Positions 53,590 through 62,576 of a DNA stretch of 64,000 bases are shown in pieces. Source of the DNA: Paenibacillus sp. 19GGS1-52 (lineage in GTDB: Bacteria > Bacillota > Bacilli > Paenibacillales > Paenibacillaceae); NCBI RefSeq assembly GCF_022369515.1, contig NZ_CP059724.1, positions 5,394,001 through 5,458,000 of the forward strand. Reading direction: 5' to 3'. The translations under genes and the position numbers were made by a program. The notes beneath the pieces were generated by a model that ran no database searches, was not told the origin of the DNA, and saw only the letters and a program-made list of their open reading frames with translations. How positions within the stretch are numbered: position 1 is the stretch's first letter; the number at the start of each line of letters is the position of its first letter.

Positions 53590-54399
53590 CTAGTCATCCT
53601 TCTTTCTCAAATCAAAAGACCTTGATTTTGTTATCTTCGGCTGGTATGTTAAATTATTTACCATTTGTCTGTAAGAAGACACAAACCAAGACATGTACTT
53701 TCCATAACTACCTGTATTGCAATAATTCGAAATAGCCTCAAGATAACCACTACTCTCTTCGTAGCCCGATAATAAAGGCATTACCCCACTGTTCAGCAAA
53801 GAAAGGGTTTGAACCATTCTTGCTGTCCTTTTGTTTACATCTTGAAAGTATTGCAAGTAACACAGATTGAGCTTCAGGTAGATGGCGCGTTCAAATGGAT
53901 TATCGATAGTAAGGGCTGTATTCAGCAGACGATCTAACTCTTCATTTAAATAATCCTTCCCCATAGGCAGGGAATAACCACCTCCACATATTAGAATCGA
54001 ATCCTCTCGTGGAATACCACAACTTGAATCAGGTAATATATCTCTTGAAAGTATTGAATGTATGTCTGATACAAGATACCTTTCTAAAGCTTTACCCCGT
54101 AATGTGAGTACAAAATTATAAGCATCCCATAAATTCAAAAGCATTTTCGCATCAGAGTACAACTTTCCTGCTGCTGTTACTCCGAGTTTAAGAAGATTTA
54201 TTCCATCCACCAAGGAATACTCGTTTCCCACCAACTTAGCCGAAGAATATACAAAATCAATTCCTAACTCCTCTACATTTCGGTAATTCATAAGGAAGTC
54301 AGACAAGGGAAGTTTTAATGCCACTTCCCTAAGCTGCTTACCCTGAACTGCCGTAAACTGTGGGACTTTATTTAATCTATTTGGATCATAACTCGACAA
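53590..54399 (-). CDS. Fic/Doc-like protein lacking the catalytic histidine
   Basis: 269 residues from a TTG at 54399 (GAGGTGGGG 7 nt upstream). Helical Fic fold: FVYSSAKLVGNEYSL (about 50-64) sits where the inhibitory helix usually is, followed by DAYNFVLTLRGKALERYLVS, the flap region YSLPMGKDYLNEEL, and the active-site loop YFQDVNKRTARMVQ (about 180-193). The usual motif is HxFxDGN(G/K)R; here the His is replaced by Gln (QYFQDVNKR), while the Asp/Asn/Lys/Arg remain. Typical AMP transfer needs that His, so this member is either inactive, a pseudo-enzyme regulator, or uses other chemistry. Confidence 0.72.
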   Translation of the reverse strand: MSSYDPNRLNKVPQFTAVQGKQLREVALKLPLSDFLMNYRNVEELGIDFVYSSAKLVGNEYSLVDGINLLKLGVTAAGKLYSDAKMLLNLWDAYNFVLTLRGKALERYLVSDIHSILSRDILPDSSCGIPREDSILICGGGYSLPMGKDYLNEELDRLLNTALTIDNPFERAIYLKLNLCYLQYFQDVNKRTARMVQTLSLLNSGVMPLLSGYEESSGYLEAISNYCNTGSYGKYMSWFVSSYRQMVNNLTYQPKITKSRSFDLRKKDD

Positions 54400-54556
54400 C
54401 TCAACACCCCACCTCGCAATAGTACTTTCATATACCGAGACGAAAAAAACTTCACTTATCCGTAAGTGGCAGTTCTGAAAAAAGCGAGGTTTATATAATT
54501 CTGCAAAATGTATTCATAAGGTAAACGCCTAATTTCGACTTCAGGCTTACCCGCTG

Positions 54557-54575
54557 TACGACAAGCATTGTCGTA
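54557..54575. promoter_or_regulatory. Perfect dyad upstream of the Fic-like gene
   Basis: TACGACAA and TTGTCGTA separated by 3 nt, about 160 bp before the Fic-like gene. Candidate operator; the remainder of 54400-54672 has no convincing gene. Confidence 0.5.
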
Positions 54576-54672
54576 TCTCAAGCCAACTTTCATTAGTGTT
54601 GTTGTGCTCAGCTTATAGCACAGCACAAATGTTAACACATGTTATAATAGGGTGATTACTGTAAAAACCCAA

Positions 54673-54712
54673 CACAAAGAACCTTGCTGAATAAACAAGG
54701 TTCTTTGTGCTT
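54673..54712 (-). terminator. Terminator after the CAP-domain gene
   Basis: CACAAAGAACCTTG and CAAGGTTCTTTGTG form a perfect 14-bp stem with a 9-nt loop; on the minus strand it follows the stop at 54716. Confidence 0.85.
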
Positions 54713-54715
54713 TTA

Positions 54716-56047
54716 TTACTTTGTATCGATACTAACTATATAATTTTTCTGATCCCAAGCTACTGAAGCCCCTAAAGCCTGACTGACAAAACGTAAAGGA
54801 ACAAAGGTGCTGCCCGATTTATTAACGAATGGAGCTGAGGAAAGAGACACTGCTTTTCCATTGACAAAAGCCTTCGTGCTGCCGATAGTAAGCGAGATGG
54901 TGGTGCCGTCCTCTATAATCGAGATTCCCTTTGTTTGAGCGTTGTAAGTTAGTGACGCTCCGAGCTTCTCTAACACCCCACGTAAAGGTATGAAGGTGCT
55001 GCCCGACTTAAGGATTGGCTTAGGGTTAACAGATACAATGGCTTGGTTGATTCTAACCGCAATGTTATCCGCTGAGTACTTGGTGCTGCTACCGTTTCCA
55101 GTGGCGGGAATTGTATTGGTTGGTTGCGAGTTACCTCTGTCCGGCGTGGTGGTTGAGCCTCCGGCTGAGGATGAAGCTGCTGTGGTGAAAGACCAAGTCT
55201 GGTTGAATGTCTGCCCTTGAAAAGTACCGTAACTAGGAGTAAACGAAACCGAAGCGGTGTACGTCTCGTTACTTTTAAGTTCGTTTTTAGGGATTAAAAA
55301 CAAAGCTCCAGTGTCATTCATTACAAAGAAGTCTACGTTTCTACCTAGGCTGTCAACAAGAGTAGCCTTAGAATTTTCTGTTGTGATTGCTGCCTTTCCC
55401 TTTGAAATCGAAATAGGGTATCCTGATGTTTTTAAACCAAATTGCGTCAGTGGATTTGGATCTTCCAAACCGTCAAAAAGGGTAGGTACATTTGTTTGCC
55501 CGTTGTAAGGATACATAGCTGTCTCAGTGCCGCCCACTAAGGGAGCGGAAAACAAAATCGTTACGGTTTTATCAACAATACCAAAACCAACTTCTGCTGA
55601 GTTGACACTTGTAAAAGGAACTCTGTGATATACTGACTCAATCAAGTCAAGAGACGCATCTTTTAAATTACTTTGCCTGTAGCAGATAACTTCTGTTGCT
55701 CGAAGACCTGAATTAGAGTACCCGAGAGATGCAAGCCGTGAGGACATATCAATACCAGTAAAACCAATATTTCCAGTAGTCTCTGTATGCCCTGTTACCC
55801 CATTCGAAACGATATAATTTGCATGATTCTCCGCAGCCTTAGTAAGGAACGGATTCAATTTTACTGCTTGCAGACCCATGTTTGCTCTGATACCATTTAA
55901 ATGGTTTAGGGCATCCACGACCTCGCTGGAGTATGAATACCCGTCTACTGTTACCTGTGCTGCTTCTGTCCTTACAGGCGCTACCGAGATACCTCCGAGA
56001 GCAACTGCTGCCGCGACTAAAATTGTCGCTAGTTTCTTGAATTTCAT
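54716..56047 (-). CDS. Secreted CAP-domain protein with stalk domains
   Basis: 443 residues with AGGAGG 7 nt before the ATG. Signal peptide at 1-29 (ILVAAAVALGGISVAPVRTEAA). CAP/SCP domain at about 40-180, with NHANYIVSNGVTGHTETTGN and VGFGIVDKTVTI. A beta-rich Ig-like segment at about 195-290, a Ser/Thr/Pro linker, and a C-terminal copper-amine-oxidase N-terminal-like ('stalk') domain with STFIPLRGVLEKLGA and STFVPLRFVSQALGA. Stalk domains attach Paenibacillus proteins to the cell surface. The CAP function here is unknown. The next gene upstream is also a stalk protein, 27 bp away. Confidence 0.9.
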   Translation of the reverse strand: MKFKKLATILVAAAVALGGISVAPVRTEAAQVTVDGYSYSSEVVDALNHLNGIRANMGLQAVKLNPFLTKAAENHANYIVSNGVTGHTETTGNIGFTGIDMSSRLASLGYSNSGLRATEVICYRQSNLKDASLDLIESVYHRVPFTSVNSAEVGFGIVDKTVTILFSAPLVGGTETAMYPYNGQTNVPTLFDGLEDPNPLTQFGLKTSGYPISISKGKAAITTENSKATLVDSLGRNVDFFVMNDTGALFLIPKNELKSNETYTASVSFTPSYGTFQGQTFNQTWSFTTAASSSAGGSTTTPDRGNSQPTNTIPATGNGSSTKYSADNIAVRINQAIVSVNPKPILKSGSTFIPLRGVLEKLGASLTYNAQTKGISIIEDGTTISLTIGSTKAFVNGKAVSLSSAPFVNKSGSTFVPLRFVSQALGASVAWDQKNYIVSIDTK

Positions 56048-56074
56048 TGGTTGACCTCCTCTATTATACTTTAG

Positions 56075-57205
56075 CTAGTTAAACGAACCTGTGGTAGGCT
56101 GGGTGTAGACGTAAAGACCCCGAGCAGCAAGATCAGTTACTGATTGAAGACGAAACTCTCCAGCCGTTACTCCATACCATTTACCTTGAATTTGCACAAC
56201 CATATCCGCGTGATCAGTTCTTGCAATAATTGCAGTGTTGTAGCCAAAAGAGTCAAAAACAGCAGAAAATACGTTGGCATCAGAGTCACAATCACTCTTT
56301 TTAAGCACTAAAGCATCGTATGCTGAGGATGGAGTGCCATCACGAGGATCGTATAATCCCTTTACGAGTATAGCTGCTATTCTACCTATCTTGTAAGCTT
56401 CTTCTGCTTTAGAAGCACTTACTCCATTATCAATTAGAGCGCTCAAGGAATTTTCGGCTTGAGTTAGACCGTGACTTTCTAGAGTATCTTCTGCATATTT
56501 AGAAGCACGATCACCAGTTAGGTAGGCTTTATACATTGCTTCGTATCTACCTCCACCGTCAAGCTTCATAAGCGGATATGTTTCCTTTGCAGCCCCAATA
56601 ATTTGCATAACCGCTGTGTACTGTTGGAAATTATCTGAACCGTAGTCATGAAAACCATATGCATATCCTGCACCTGCACGTGGCAGGATAATTGCTGCTT
56701 CATCACCTGAAATAGTGACTGTTAACGTAGTCGAGTTAAAACCCACCGTTGCGCCAAAGGCTTCCGCTACAAAACGCAAAGGTATCATTGTCGTGTTATT
56801 GATTGTTAGTGATTTGACATTTAGGATTACCATCATTCCATTTACAGTGGCTATATCAGTTCCGACAGTGTGCTTGATAGTTATATTTTGTTTTGTTGCC
56901 GTTATCAACTGAGTCTTTGCATCAAACTTGATATTTGCTCCTAGCTTTTCAAAGATGGATCTCATGGGAACCATGGTCGTGTTATACATAGAAACTGGTG
57001 GTTGGGTGAAACTCTGAATTACCCCGTCTATTTCTACTATGTAATTTTGAGAAAGTGTACTTTTAGCCTCGCTTGGAACTGCAACCTTTGCATATACTGA
57101 GCTTAATGGAAGCAGCAAGGCTGCACTGATTGCTATACTTAATATTCCTCTCCTGTTCACTAGCACTTGAACCCCTTTGTTGGGATGACCTATTTTATTA
57201 TTCAT
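56075..57205 (-). CDS. Secreted stalk-domain protein with transglutaminase-like domain
   Basis: 376 residues with GGAGGG upstream of the ATG. Signal peptide at about 18-40 (GILSIAISAALLLPLSSVYA). Copper-amine-oxidase-like stalk domain at about 50-165 (TTMVPMRSIFEKLGANI, TTMIPLRFVAEAFGATV). C-terminal part has ALVLKKSDCDSDANVFSAVF (Cys about 308) and ARTDHADMVVQIQGKWYGV (His about 335), consistent with a transglutaminase/cysteine-protease-like fold. It might cross-link or cut surface proteins. It is probably co-transcribed with the CAP protein gene 27 bp downstream. Possible regulation by the divergent XRE gene at 57570 is inferred. Confidence 0.78.
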   Translation of the reverse strand: MNNKIGHPNKGVQVLVNRRGILSIAISAALLLPLSSVYAKVAVPSEAKSTLSQNYIVEIDGVIQSFTQPPVSMYNTTMVPMRSIFEKLGANIKFDAKTQLITATKQNITIKHTVGTDIATVNGMMVILNVKSLTINNTTMIPLRFVAEAFGATVGFNSTTLTVTISGDEAAIILPRAGAGYAYGFHDYGSDNFQQYTAVMQIIGAAKETYPLMKLDGGGRYEAMYKAYLTGDRASKYAEDTLESHGLTQAENSLSALIDNGVSASKAEEAYKIGRIAAILVKGLYDPRDGTPSSAYDALVLKKSDCDSDANVFSAVFDSFGYNTAIIARTDHADMVVQIQGKWYGVTAGEFRLQSVTDLAARGLYVYTQPTTGSFN

Positions 57206-57560
57206 TCATTTACCCTCCGTATAATATTTTCTATTTTTATTGAACCAAAGGCACTATATTATTCCAATGAATAAATAACAGTTGTCAGTATAGCAGATAA
57301 AGAATGGCGTTTAAAGGTATATATCGCAATATGTGCTACATGCTTGGTAAATTATTTTATAGGAATAATTCTCATAGTTTATAAGACCATTTAGTCCTCT
57401 TCTAAAAAATTTTATACCCCTGAAAATCATAACAATATAAACGTATAATCTCTACGGACTATGAGTATCATTTGTCGAAATCCAGAAAAACCTCACTTCC
57501 TTCGATCAATTAAATTGGTATAATTAACCTACTGCGCATTCAGTATTGCAGGAGGGGTAG
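57206..57560. promoter_or_regulatory. Divergent promoter region, stalk-protein genes / XRE gene
   Basis: AT-rich 355 bp with no gene. TATAAT at 57519-57524 is a candidate -10 for the plus-strand XRE gene; its -35 is unclear. Confidence 0.45.
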
Positions 57561-57569
57561 GTGAGGACA

Positions 57570-58262
57570 ATGGATATACTTACTGATTTTGGACAACGTA
57601 TTAAGGCACTACGTTCTCGCAGTGGTATGAGTCAAGAAGCATTGGCTGAGCGCTGTCAGCTAGACCGTACTTACATTGGAGGAATAGAGCGGGGTGAGCG
57701 AAATGTGAGCTTGATCAACATTGAAAGAATTGCTCATGCGCTTAATGTCTCCGTTTCATATATTTTCACAGAAGAAAGATTGACACCAATTGCAGCATAT
57801 CAGCAAAAAGACTTCATAGTCCCGTTTTCAGAGCGGTTCAAATACTGCGTTGACCCCGGTAATAAGGTATTAGCCTTTCAGGTCAATGGTCTACTTACAG
57901 GTGAGAGTGTTGACTACATGTCAAAAACCTTGAGAGATGTATGTTCTGTATACGAACAGGGTGAATTAAATATCATTGTCGATCATCGGGAGATGAAGAC
58001 TGCAAATGGAGAAGCTGCTGTTTACTCCCCGGAGGTTGCTGAGCGGGCGGTACTGTTTCAGCAAATGTTGATGGATTATAGTAAGAAGGCAATAGTACTC
58101 TGCAATTCAGATTTTATGGTCCACCAGATGCATCATGTAACCAAGATCAGTGGAATTTACGACAAGACGGTGCCTTTGTTTGCCAAGGATCGTACTATGG
58201 TTGACCAGGCCTATTCTATTGCTGGAGTGAACGGAAATGAGCTTATCACTTACACAAAATAA
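57570..58262 (+). CDS. XRE-family regulator with SpoIIAA-like C-terminal domain
   Basis: 230 residues from the ATG at 57570; a GTG at 57561 is an alternative, since GGAGGGG lies upstream of both. N-terminal XRE helix-turn-helix (RSRSGMSQEALAERCQLDRT, about 14-33; IGGIERGERNVSLINIERIA). Residues 85-225 alternate strand and helix with GELNIIVDHREMKTANGEA and KKAIVLCNSDFMVH, resembling a STAS/SpoIIAA-like fold. It is the only plus-strand gene in the E3 cargo and ends 10 bp from the convergent gene at 58273. It may regulate the divergent secreted-protein genes. Confidence 0.85.
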   Translation: MDILTDFGQRIKALRSRSGMSQEALAERCQLDRTYIGGIERGERNVSLINIERIAHALNVSVSYIFTEERLTPIAAYQQKDFIVPFSERFKYCVDPGNKVLAFQVNGLLTGESVDYMSKTLRDVCSVYEQGELNIIVDHREMKTANGEAAVYSPEVAERAVLFQQMLMDYSKKAIVLCNSDFMVHQMHHVTKISGIYDKTVPLFAKDRTMVDQAYSIAGVNGNELITYTK

Positions 58263-58272
58263 AGCTAGAAGA

Positions 58273-59160
58273 CTAATGCTCTTTATTATTAAAGTATTCT
58301 GTAGTGTCAGCTATTACTGTTACAAGTAATTCTTTGACAGTATCATAACTTTGTTTAGCTAGTAGTTGTGGTGTCGAACCCGGATGTACGTTTGCGATTA
58401 ATACGTAAACCACGGTAGATACCAGTGCTGTGATTATCAGCATTTTAAGTAAATTCCCAAGAAAGCTAAATATGTTAAGTAGACCATTGTGTATTGTACG
58501 GAATATGGCCTTCACGGGTGCAACTATAAAGGTATCGGCAAGCCACTTCACCGTAATACCGAGTCTATCCGCAAATGATTTTTTATTGACTTCAACTTCT
58601 ACAATTTTCTCTTTTACAAGCTTGTTGGCATCTTCATACTGCTCCATCAGTAGCTCAATATTATAGGGGAATATGGCATCATTATTAACTATGTCCATAA
58701 CGTCATGAACAGTGAATTCTGATGATAAATTATTATCGGCAGCGGTGCTGGGCTGTTCTCTAGGATTTAGAGCTTCTTTAAACTCACTGTAGATTTTATT
58801 TAATCGGGCTTTTGAATCTTCAAAGCTTGAGTTAGTCTCTTCTATCTGTCCTTCTATTGAATCAACTGAGGATAAGAAATTATTCAAAGAAACATCTGAG
58901 ATGGTGGGTGGAGTGGGTTCGTGGTCAAGAAATGAAATTCCTGACGAAGTTTCAGGTTCATCCTCGGTTTCAACTTCAAAGGTGATATTATCAACAAACT
59001 GCTCCGTGGGCATAGAGAAGCCCAAGCCGATATCGCAGCTTGCACTATCAGAGATTAGGGAGAAGCTTAGTTTAGGAGAATCAGATAACTTTCTATCAGG
59101 TGTTGTTTTTCCCGTTATTGACTTCTCTTCTTCCTGTTGTTGTGTTGGCTTAATCATCAT
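58273..59160 (-). CDS. Hypothetical protein with C-terminal membrane helix
   Basis: 295 residues (GAGAGGTAGG before the ATG). The N-terminal 130 residues are acidic, Ser/Thr/Pro-rich and probably disordered; a helical, possibly coiled segment follows at about 115-200. Then two hydrophobic stretches at about 220-240 (TFIVAPVKAIFRTI) and 243-262 (LLKMLIITALVSTVVYVLIA). Family unrecognised. The layout suggests an integral membrane protein with a large cytoplasmic or exported N-terminal part. It lies next to the GGCT-amidoligase pair in the same direction but is separated by about 80 bp. Confidence 0.65.
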   Translation of the reverse strand: MMIKPTQQQEEEKSITGKTTPDRKLSDSPKLSFSLISDSASCDIGLGFSMPTEQFVDNITFEVETEDEPETSSGISFLDHEPTPPTISDVSLNNFLSSVDSIEGQIEETNSSFEDSKARLNKIYSEFKEALNPREQPSTAADNNLSSEFTVHDVMDIVNNDAIFPYNIELLMEQYEDANKLVKEKIVEVEVNKKSFADRLGITVKWLADTFIVAPVKAIFRTIHNGLLNIFSFLGNLLKMLIITALVSTVVYVLIANVHPGSTPQLLAKQSYDTVKELLVTVIADTTEYFNNKEH

Positions 59161-59237
59161 TGTTCGCCTACCTCTCCCTACTATAAATGATTAAACTGCG
59201 GAACAAGCTCATAAAAGTAATTCCATTTCCCCAATGG

Positions 59238-59705
59238 CTAGAATGTGTCTTTGCCCTCATTACTTTGAAATCCAGCCCCAGCTTTGATAGCGGCAATTGC
59301 TAATGGCTTTACCTCAATGCCATTTTCTTTATACCCCTCTAAGATGGAACAATAGTATGCGGGGCTTGGAGAATACAGCATTTCTGATTTGAAATCCATA
59401 ACGTATACCATAGCCTGTACCTTTTTCCCATCTTGAAGCGTTACTGTAAGGATTTCCTTCCGATACAGTCCTTGAGCTACCCCTTCGTAGTAATCAAGAT
59501 TTTTCACATCGCTCTCGGAGATTCTCCATAACACAATAGGAACACTGAAGCCAAGGCATTTCGTAATTGTAGCCAACGGATAGAACTCAAGCTCATAATT
59601 CTCAATTACACCGCAGCCAACTACCATCGCAATGTTACAACGTGAGGTCATTTGTTTGACACTCATGTTTGATCCATATGCAGCATATAGTATGCTTCTC
59701 TTCAT
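59238..59705 (-). CDS. Gamma-glutamylcyclotransferase-like (AIG2/GGCT fold) protein
   Basis: 155 residues. The YAAYGSNMS motif at 8-16 and DYYEGVAQGLY (about 72-82, with the catalytic Glu) are the marks of the GGCT/AIG2 fold, which cleaves gamma-glutamyl or epsilon-amide bonds to give 5-oxoproline or a related ring. It starts 15 bp after the amidoligase stop in the same direction, so the two are probably one unit. Amidoligase-GGCT pairing is known from comparative genomics: one enzyme makes an amide bond, the other breaks or trims it. Confidence 0.85.
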   Translation of the reverse strand: MKRSILYAAYGSNMSVKQMTSRCNIAMVVGCGVIENYELEFYPLATITKCLGFSVPIVLWRISESDVKNLDYYEGVAQGLYRKEILTVTLQDGKKVQAMVYVMDFKSEMLYSPSPAYYCSILEGYKENGIEVKPLAIAAIKAGAGFQSNEGKDTF

Positions 59706-59720
59706 TAATTACACCCGTTT

Positions 59721-60731
59721 CTAATAGGTTATAGGGTTTTCTTCAAGTTCCAGCAATCTATGCTCCTCAAGTTCAACAGCAGTCTCGGACACATCTTCAC
59801 TTGCTTTGGGTGGAGTACGCCATGCCGCATTGCCATTTAAATGCCCTATAAGATAATGCCGCATCGTCTTAAACTCATCTCCAATTCCTCCAAGCTTTAA
59901 TAACCAGACACGTAGAGCATACTTGTCATTCCCTGACTCCTGGGTAGAAATACGGCTGGTAGCTTTCTTTTGATTTAACGCCTGTGCTGTAATCAATAGA
60001 GATAGTTGAATATATGATTTGATAGCTTCATGATCAAGGCTCCCATTAAACAAACGAAATTCAATTGTGTTCTGCCTCCCCCCAAGAAGTGGATGCAGAT
60101 TCAAAATCCGGTATCGGGTTATGTGATAACGTGCACTCCTGCTGTTAAGCCCAGAGTCAGTTCCGCTATACCATATATCAGCGAATTGCTCGAATGTTTT
60201 TGGCTTACGCTTATTAAGCAGAGTTATGAGATTCTCCGGTAAGTTTTTGCAATACCACTTTCGAAACTGAGTTATTTGCACTGACTTATTCAGCAATAAC
60301 TGCTTAGCATAGAGAATATTGCAAAGAACCCGCAGGCTGTTTGGAGTGAATCTTTCCGCTCCAATATGAATATGAAGACCGGTACTTTCATTGGTGCCGG
60401 CTCCGTTTGTGACTAAGCAACAAATTAGTTCCTGAAGCAGAGGTATATCTGTGTATTGAAGAATAGGAGATACCAGTTCACATTTATAATCATCAGTTCC
60501 CACCATCAGGACTCCAGTCTCCAGCCTTTGTGGCCATATAGATGCATCGCGTTTAATTCGCCATATACGATTTATAGAATCTCGTATTTCGTAGCCGTCA
60601 TAGTATTTCTGGACTAACCCCGAAGTAGTACTGAAAAATTTAGCTATAACATCTGCTGCCTCCTTCCGAGTCAGTCTTGTAAATTCAATCTCTACTCCGA
60701 TGGTCAAATCGCTATACTCTACAGGCAACAT
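59721..60731 (-). CDS. Amidoligase (COOH-NH2 ligase family)
   Basis: 336 residues (AAAGGGGAATCCA before the ATG). The amidoligase_2 signature is clear: LTIGVEIEFTRL (metal-binding Glu, about 9-20), STGLHIHIGAERF (about 115-127) and NTIEFRLFNGSLD (about 218-230). The family joins a carboxyl to an amine using ATP, in a glutamine-synthetase-like fold, and is found with GGCT-like partners and on mobile DNA. The substrate is unknown; cell-wall peptide, surface protein or a small peptide are all possible. A class-B-type sortase gene lies about 220 bp upstream on the same strand. Confidence 0.88.
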   Translation of the reverse strand: MLPVEYSDLTIGVEIEFTRLTRKEAADVIAKFFSTTSGLVQKYYDGYEIRDSINRIWRIKRDASIWPQRLETGVLMVGTDDYKCELVSPILQYTDIPLLQELICCLVTNGAGTNESTGLHIHIGAERFTPNSLRVLCNILYAKQLLLNKSVQITQFRKWYCKNLPENLITLLNKRKPKTFEQFADIWYSGTDSGLNSRSARYHITRYRILNLHPLLGGRQNTIEFRLFNGSLDHEAIKSYIQLSLLITAQALNQKKATSRISTQESGNDKYALRVWLLKLGGIGDEFKTMRHYLIGHLNGNAAWRTPPKASEDVSETAVELEEHRLLELEENPITY

Positions 60732-60795
60732 TGGATTCCCCTTTAGTGATTTAGATTAGAATTCTTTTCCTAAAAGAAAACAGGTCTCCCTGATA

Positions 60796-60833
60796 TAAAA
60801 AAGTGTATTACCCCAAAGGAGCAATACACTACA
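60796..60833 (-). terminator. Terminator after the sortase gene
   Basis: AGTGTATT at 60802 pairs with AATACACT at 60823 around a 13-nt loop; minus strand continues with T6. Confidence 0.65.
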
Positions 60834-60954
60834 TGATGGTTCGGATACGATCTCGCAAGCCACTATAAAATCCACCTAGGTTTTTTTGTTGCCGTAAGAT
60901 GTACATGAAAGTTAGGAAAGGTCTTGAAAAATTAGTCGTCTCTATATCGTTGAT

Positions 60955-61794
60955 CTACTCATTTTGCATAATTAACTTTGCCTGAACAACGAGACGCTTT
61001 GTAGTGCCTGCCGGACCGTAACAGGTCGATAAGGTTATGAACTTGTCCTGTATTGAGAGTGAGTTTGTTGTGAAACGTGCGACTTGATTCTTCTCCCGGA
61101 TCATATGAATAAAGCTACTTTTTGCTGCATCATCAATAAAACTAGACTGAATATACTCCCAATCTTCACTGTCTGTTACATAAACAGAGCAAATTTGGAA
61201 TACCATTTCATGATATTCAGTAGTGAACTGAATAAGTTCACCATCTTCAGAATAGCCTTCTGCAAGACTTAATAGCTTTTTTAGACTACCGAACATTTGC
61301 TGATTCAGCGCATTGTGTCCATAAATAGTGGTATTCATCCCCATATGTTCAATGTTGCTACGTGTATCGACAAAAATCCAACCCAATTTATTTTTTTGTC
61401 GGTCAAGATCATGTGTCAGATAGAAACTATTATCTGTAGTTTGAACGATGGGTATATCCAGATGAACTAGCGGAATTTTAATCCACGCTATAATCTCCTC
61501 ATTCCTCGCTTGAAGTTTTGAAAAGTCTACATTTAGATATGGAGAAACAGTTGAAGTCTGTTTGGTAGAGGACTCTGCAGCAATGTTACTACCCCTAAGC
61601 GCTGTTGGATTTGTTTCTTTAATTATTACTTCCAATTTCTTGGTATCGTCAAACCATTTAGCGATCTGTAATGAGGTATAACCAAGTACAAACAATGAAC
61701 TCCAAAGAAGCAATAAATAGCACCAGTGTGTGCGTTTAAAGGATTTCATTTCATTCACCAACCTAACTCGACACTGTATTTCATTTCCTTTCAT
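60955..61794 (-). CDS. Sortase (class B-like transpeptidase)
   Basis: 279 residues. Membrane helix at about 22-45 (CYLLLLWSSLFVLGYTSL) places the domain outside the cell. Catalytic residues: His in TTIYGHNALN (about 163), Cys in ITLSTCYGPAG (about 255) and Arg in TKRLVVQAKL (about 267). Sortases attach surface proteins to the wall or to each other. The gene start overlaps the stop of the gene upstream (TAATG), so they are coupled. I see no protein with an LPxTG-type signal in the window, so the substrate lies elsewhere or uses another signal. Confidence 0.9.
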   Translation of the reverse strand: MKGNEIQCRVRLVNEMKSFKRTHWCYLLLLWSSLFVLGYTSLQIAKWFDDTKKLEVIIKETNPTALRGSNIAAESSTKQTSTVSPYLNVDFSKLQARNEEIIAWIKIPLVHLDIPIVQTTDNSFYLTHDLDRQKNKLGWIFVDTRSNIEHMGMNTTIYGHNALNQQMFGSLKKLLSLAEGYSEDGELIQFTTEYHEMVFQICSVYVTDSEDWEYIQSSFIDDAAKSSFIHMIREKNQVARFTTNSLSIQDKFITLSTCYGPAGTTKRLVVQAKLIMQNE

Positions 61795-62540
61795 TAAAAT
61801 TGTTCCAAAATGCTTACCGGGAAATACCTATCTTCACGCATGCTTGTTGTCAACTCGATGATTTCTTCCCCCATTTCCCTTAACAAGCTTGAAAAATCTA
61901 TCACGCCTGATCTGAATAAACCAAATAAATTCTGCACTTCGTAAAATACTGGATCAGAATGCGAAAGAATGCCTTCAATTAAGGAACTATTTGTAATAGG
62001 TGTGTCGGTTAAGTACTGGTTTTCTTTCAGTGGATCAATAAACTGCTGATACCTGGCCTCTTGCGAATACACCTCAATAGTGCCGATAATTATGTCTTGC
62101 ATACAAAAAGAAAGCATTTCAAACAAAATAGAAAGCTTAAGTTTTCTGATCTTACTATTAGTTCTAAATTGCTCTACTACTGATTCCAAGTCTTCTTTAC
62201 ACTTGGCATTTTGAAGTAGTCGAATAGTATTATTGCCCACTAGTTTCGTTACAAAAACATCAAAGTCATTTACGATTTTAGTAATCTCCTGTTTGGGAAG
62301 GAAACCGCTCTTAATAGATACAAAAAGTCCTTTACCTCTACTAATCCATAACTGATATTTCAGTTTAAAATGATCGTTAGGCTTATACCAGCACAATAGG
62401 TGAACCATGAAATAGAGAACTTCGTCTAAGGCTTTGAGTCTGCTCAACTCCAATTCTCTTTGTGTATCAGACAGTTCTAAGTCTTCTAACCGTCTACTTA
62501 TGACTTCTGACAAATCCCCGCTTTTTAGCAATAAATGCAT
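61794..62540 (-). CDS. Hypothetical protein upstream of the sortase
   Basis: 248 residues (TAGGAG 10 nt before the ATG). It is helical, Leu/Glu/Lys-rich and soluble; no domain recognised. The gene is translationally coupled to the sortase (TAATG) and lies 36 bp downstream of the HNH gene, so it is part of an operon with both. Its helical content and lack of motifs would fit a structural or regulatory role; nothing more can be said. Confidence 0.65.
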   Translation of the reverse strand: MHLLLKSGDLSEVISRRLEDLELSDTQRELELSRLKALDEVLYFMVHLLCWYKPNDHFKLKYQLWISRGKGLFVSIKSGFLPKQEITKIVNDFDVFVTKLVGNNTIRLLQNAKCKEDLESVVEQFRTNSKIRKLKLSILFEMLSFCMQDIIIGTIEVYSQEARYQQFIDPLKENQYLTDTPITNSSLIEGILSHSDPVFYEVQNLFGLFRSGVIDFSSLLREMGEEIIELTTSMREDRYFPVSILEQF

Positions 62541-62576
62541 TTCTATCAGTCTCCTAAGAGTCTTTATGGGAATCTC

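Noticed and set aside
54456..54638. A 60-codon minus-strand open frame before the Fic-like gene
   Set aside because: No ribosome site, and it covers the perfect dyad that more likely serves as an operator.
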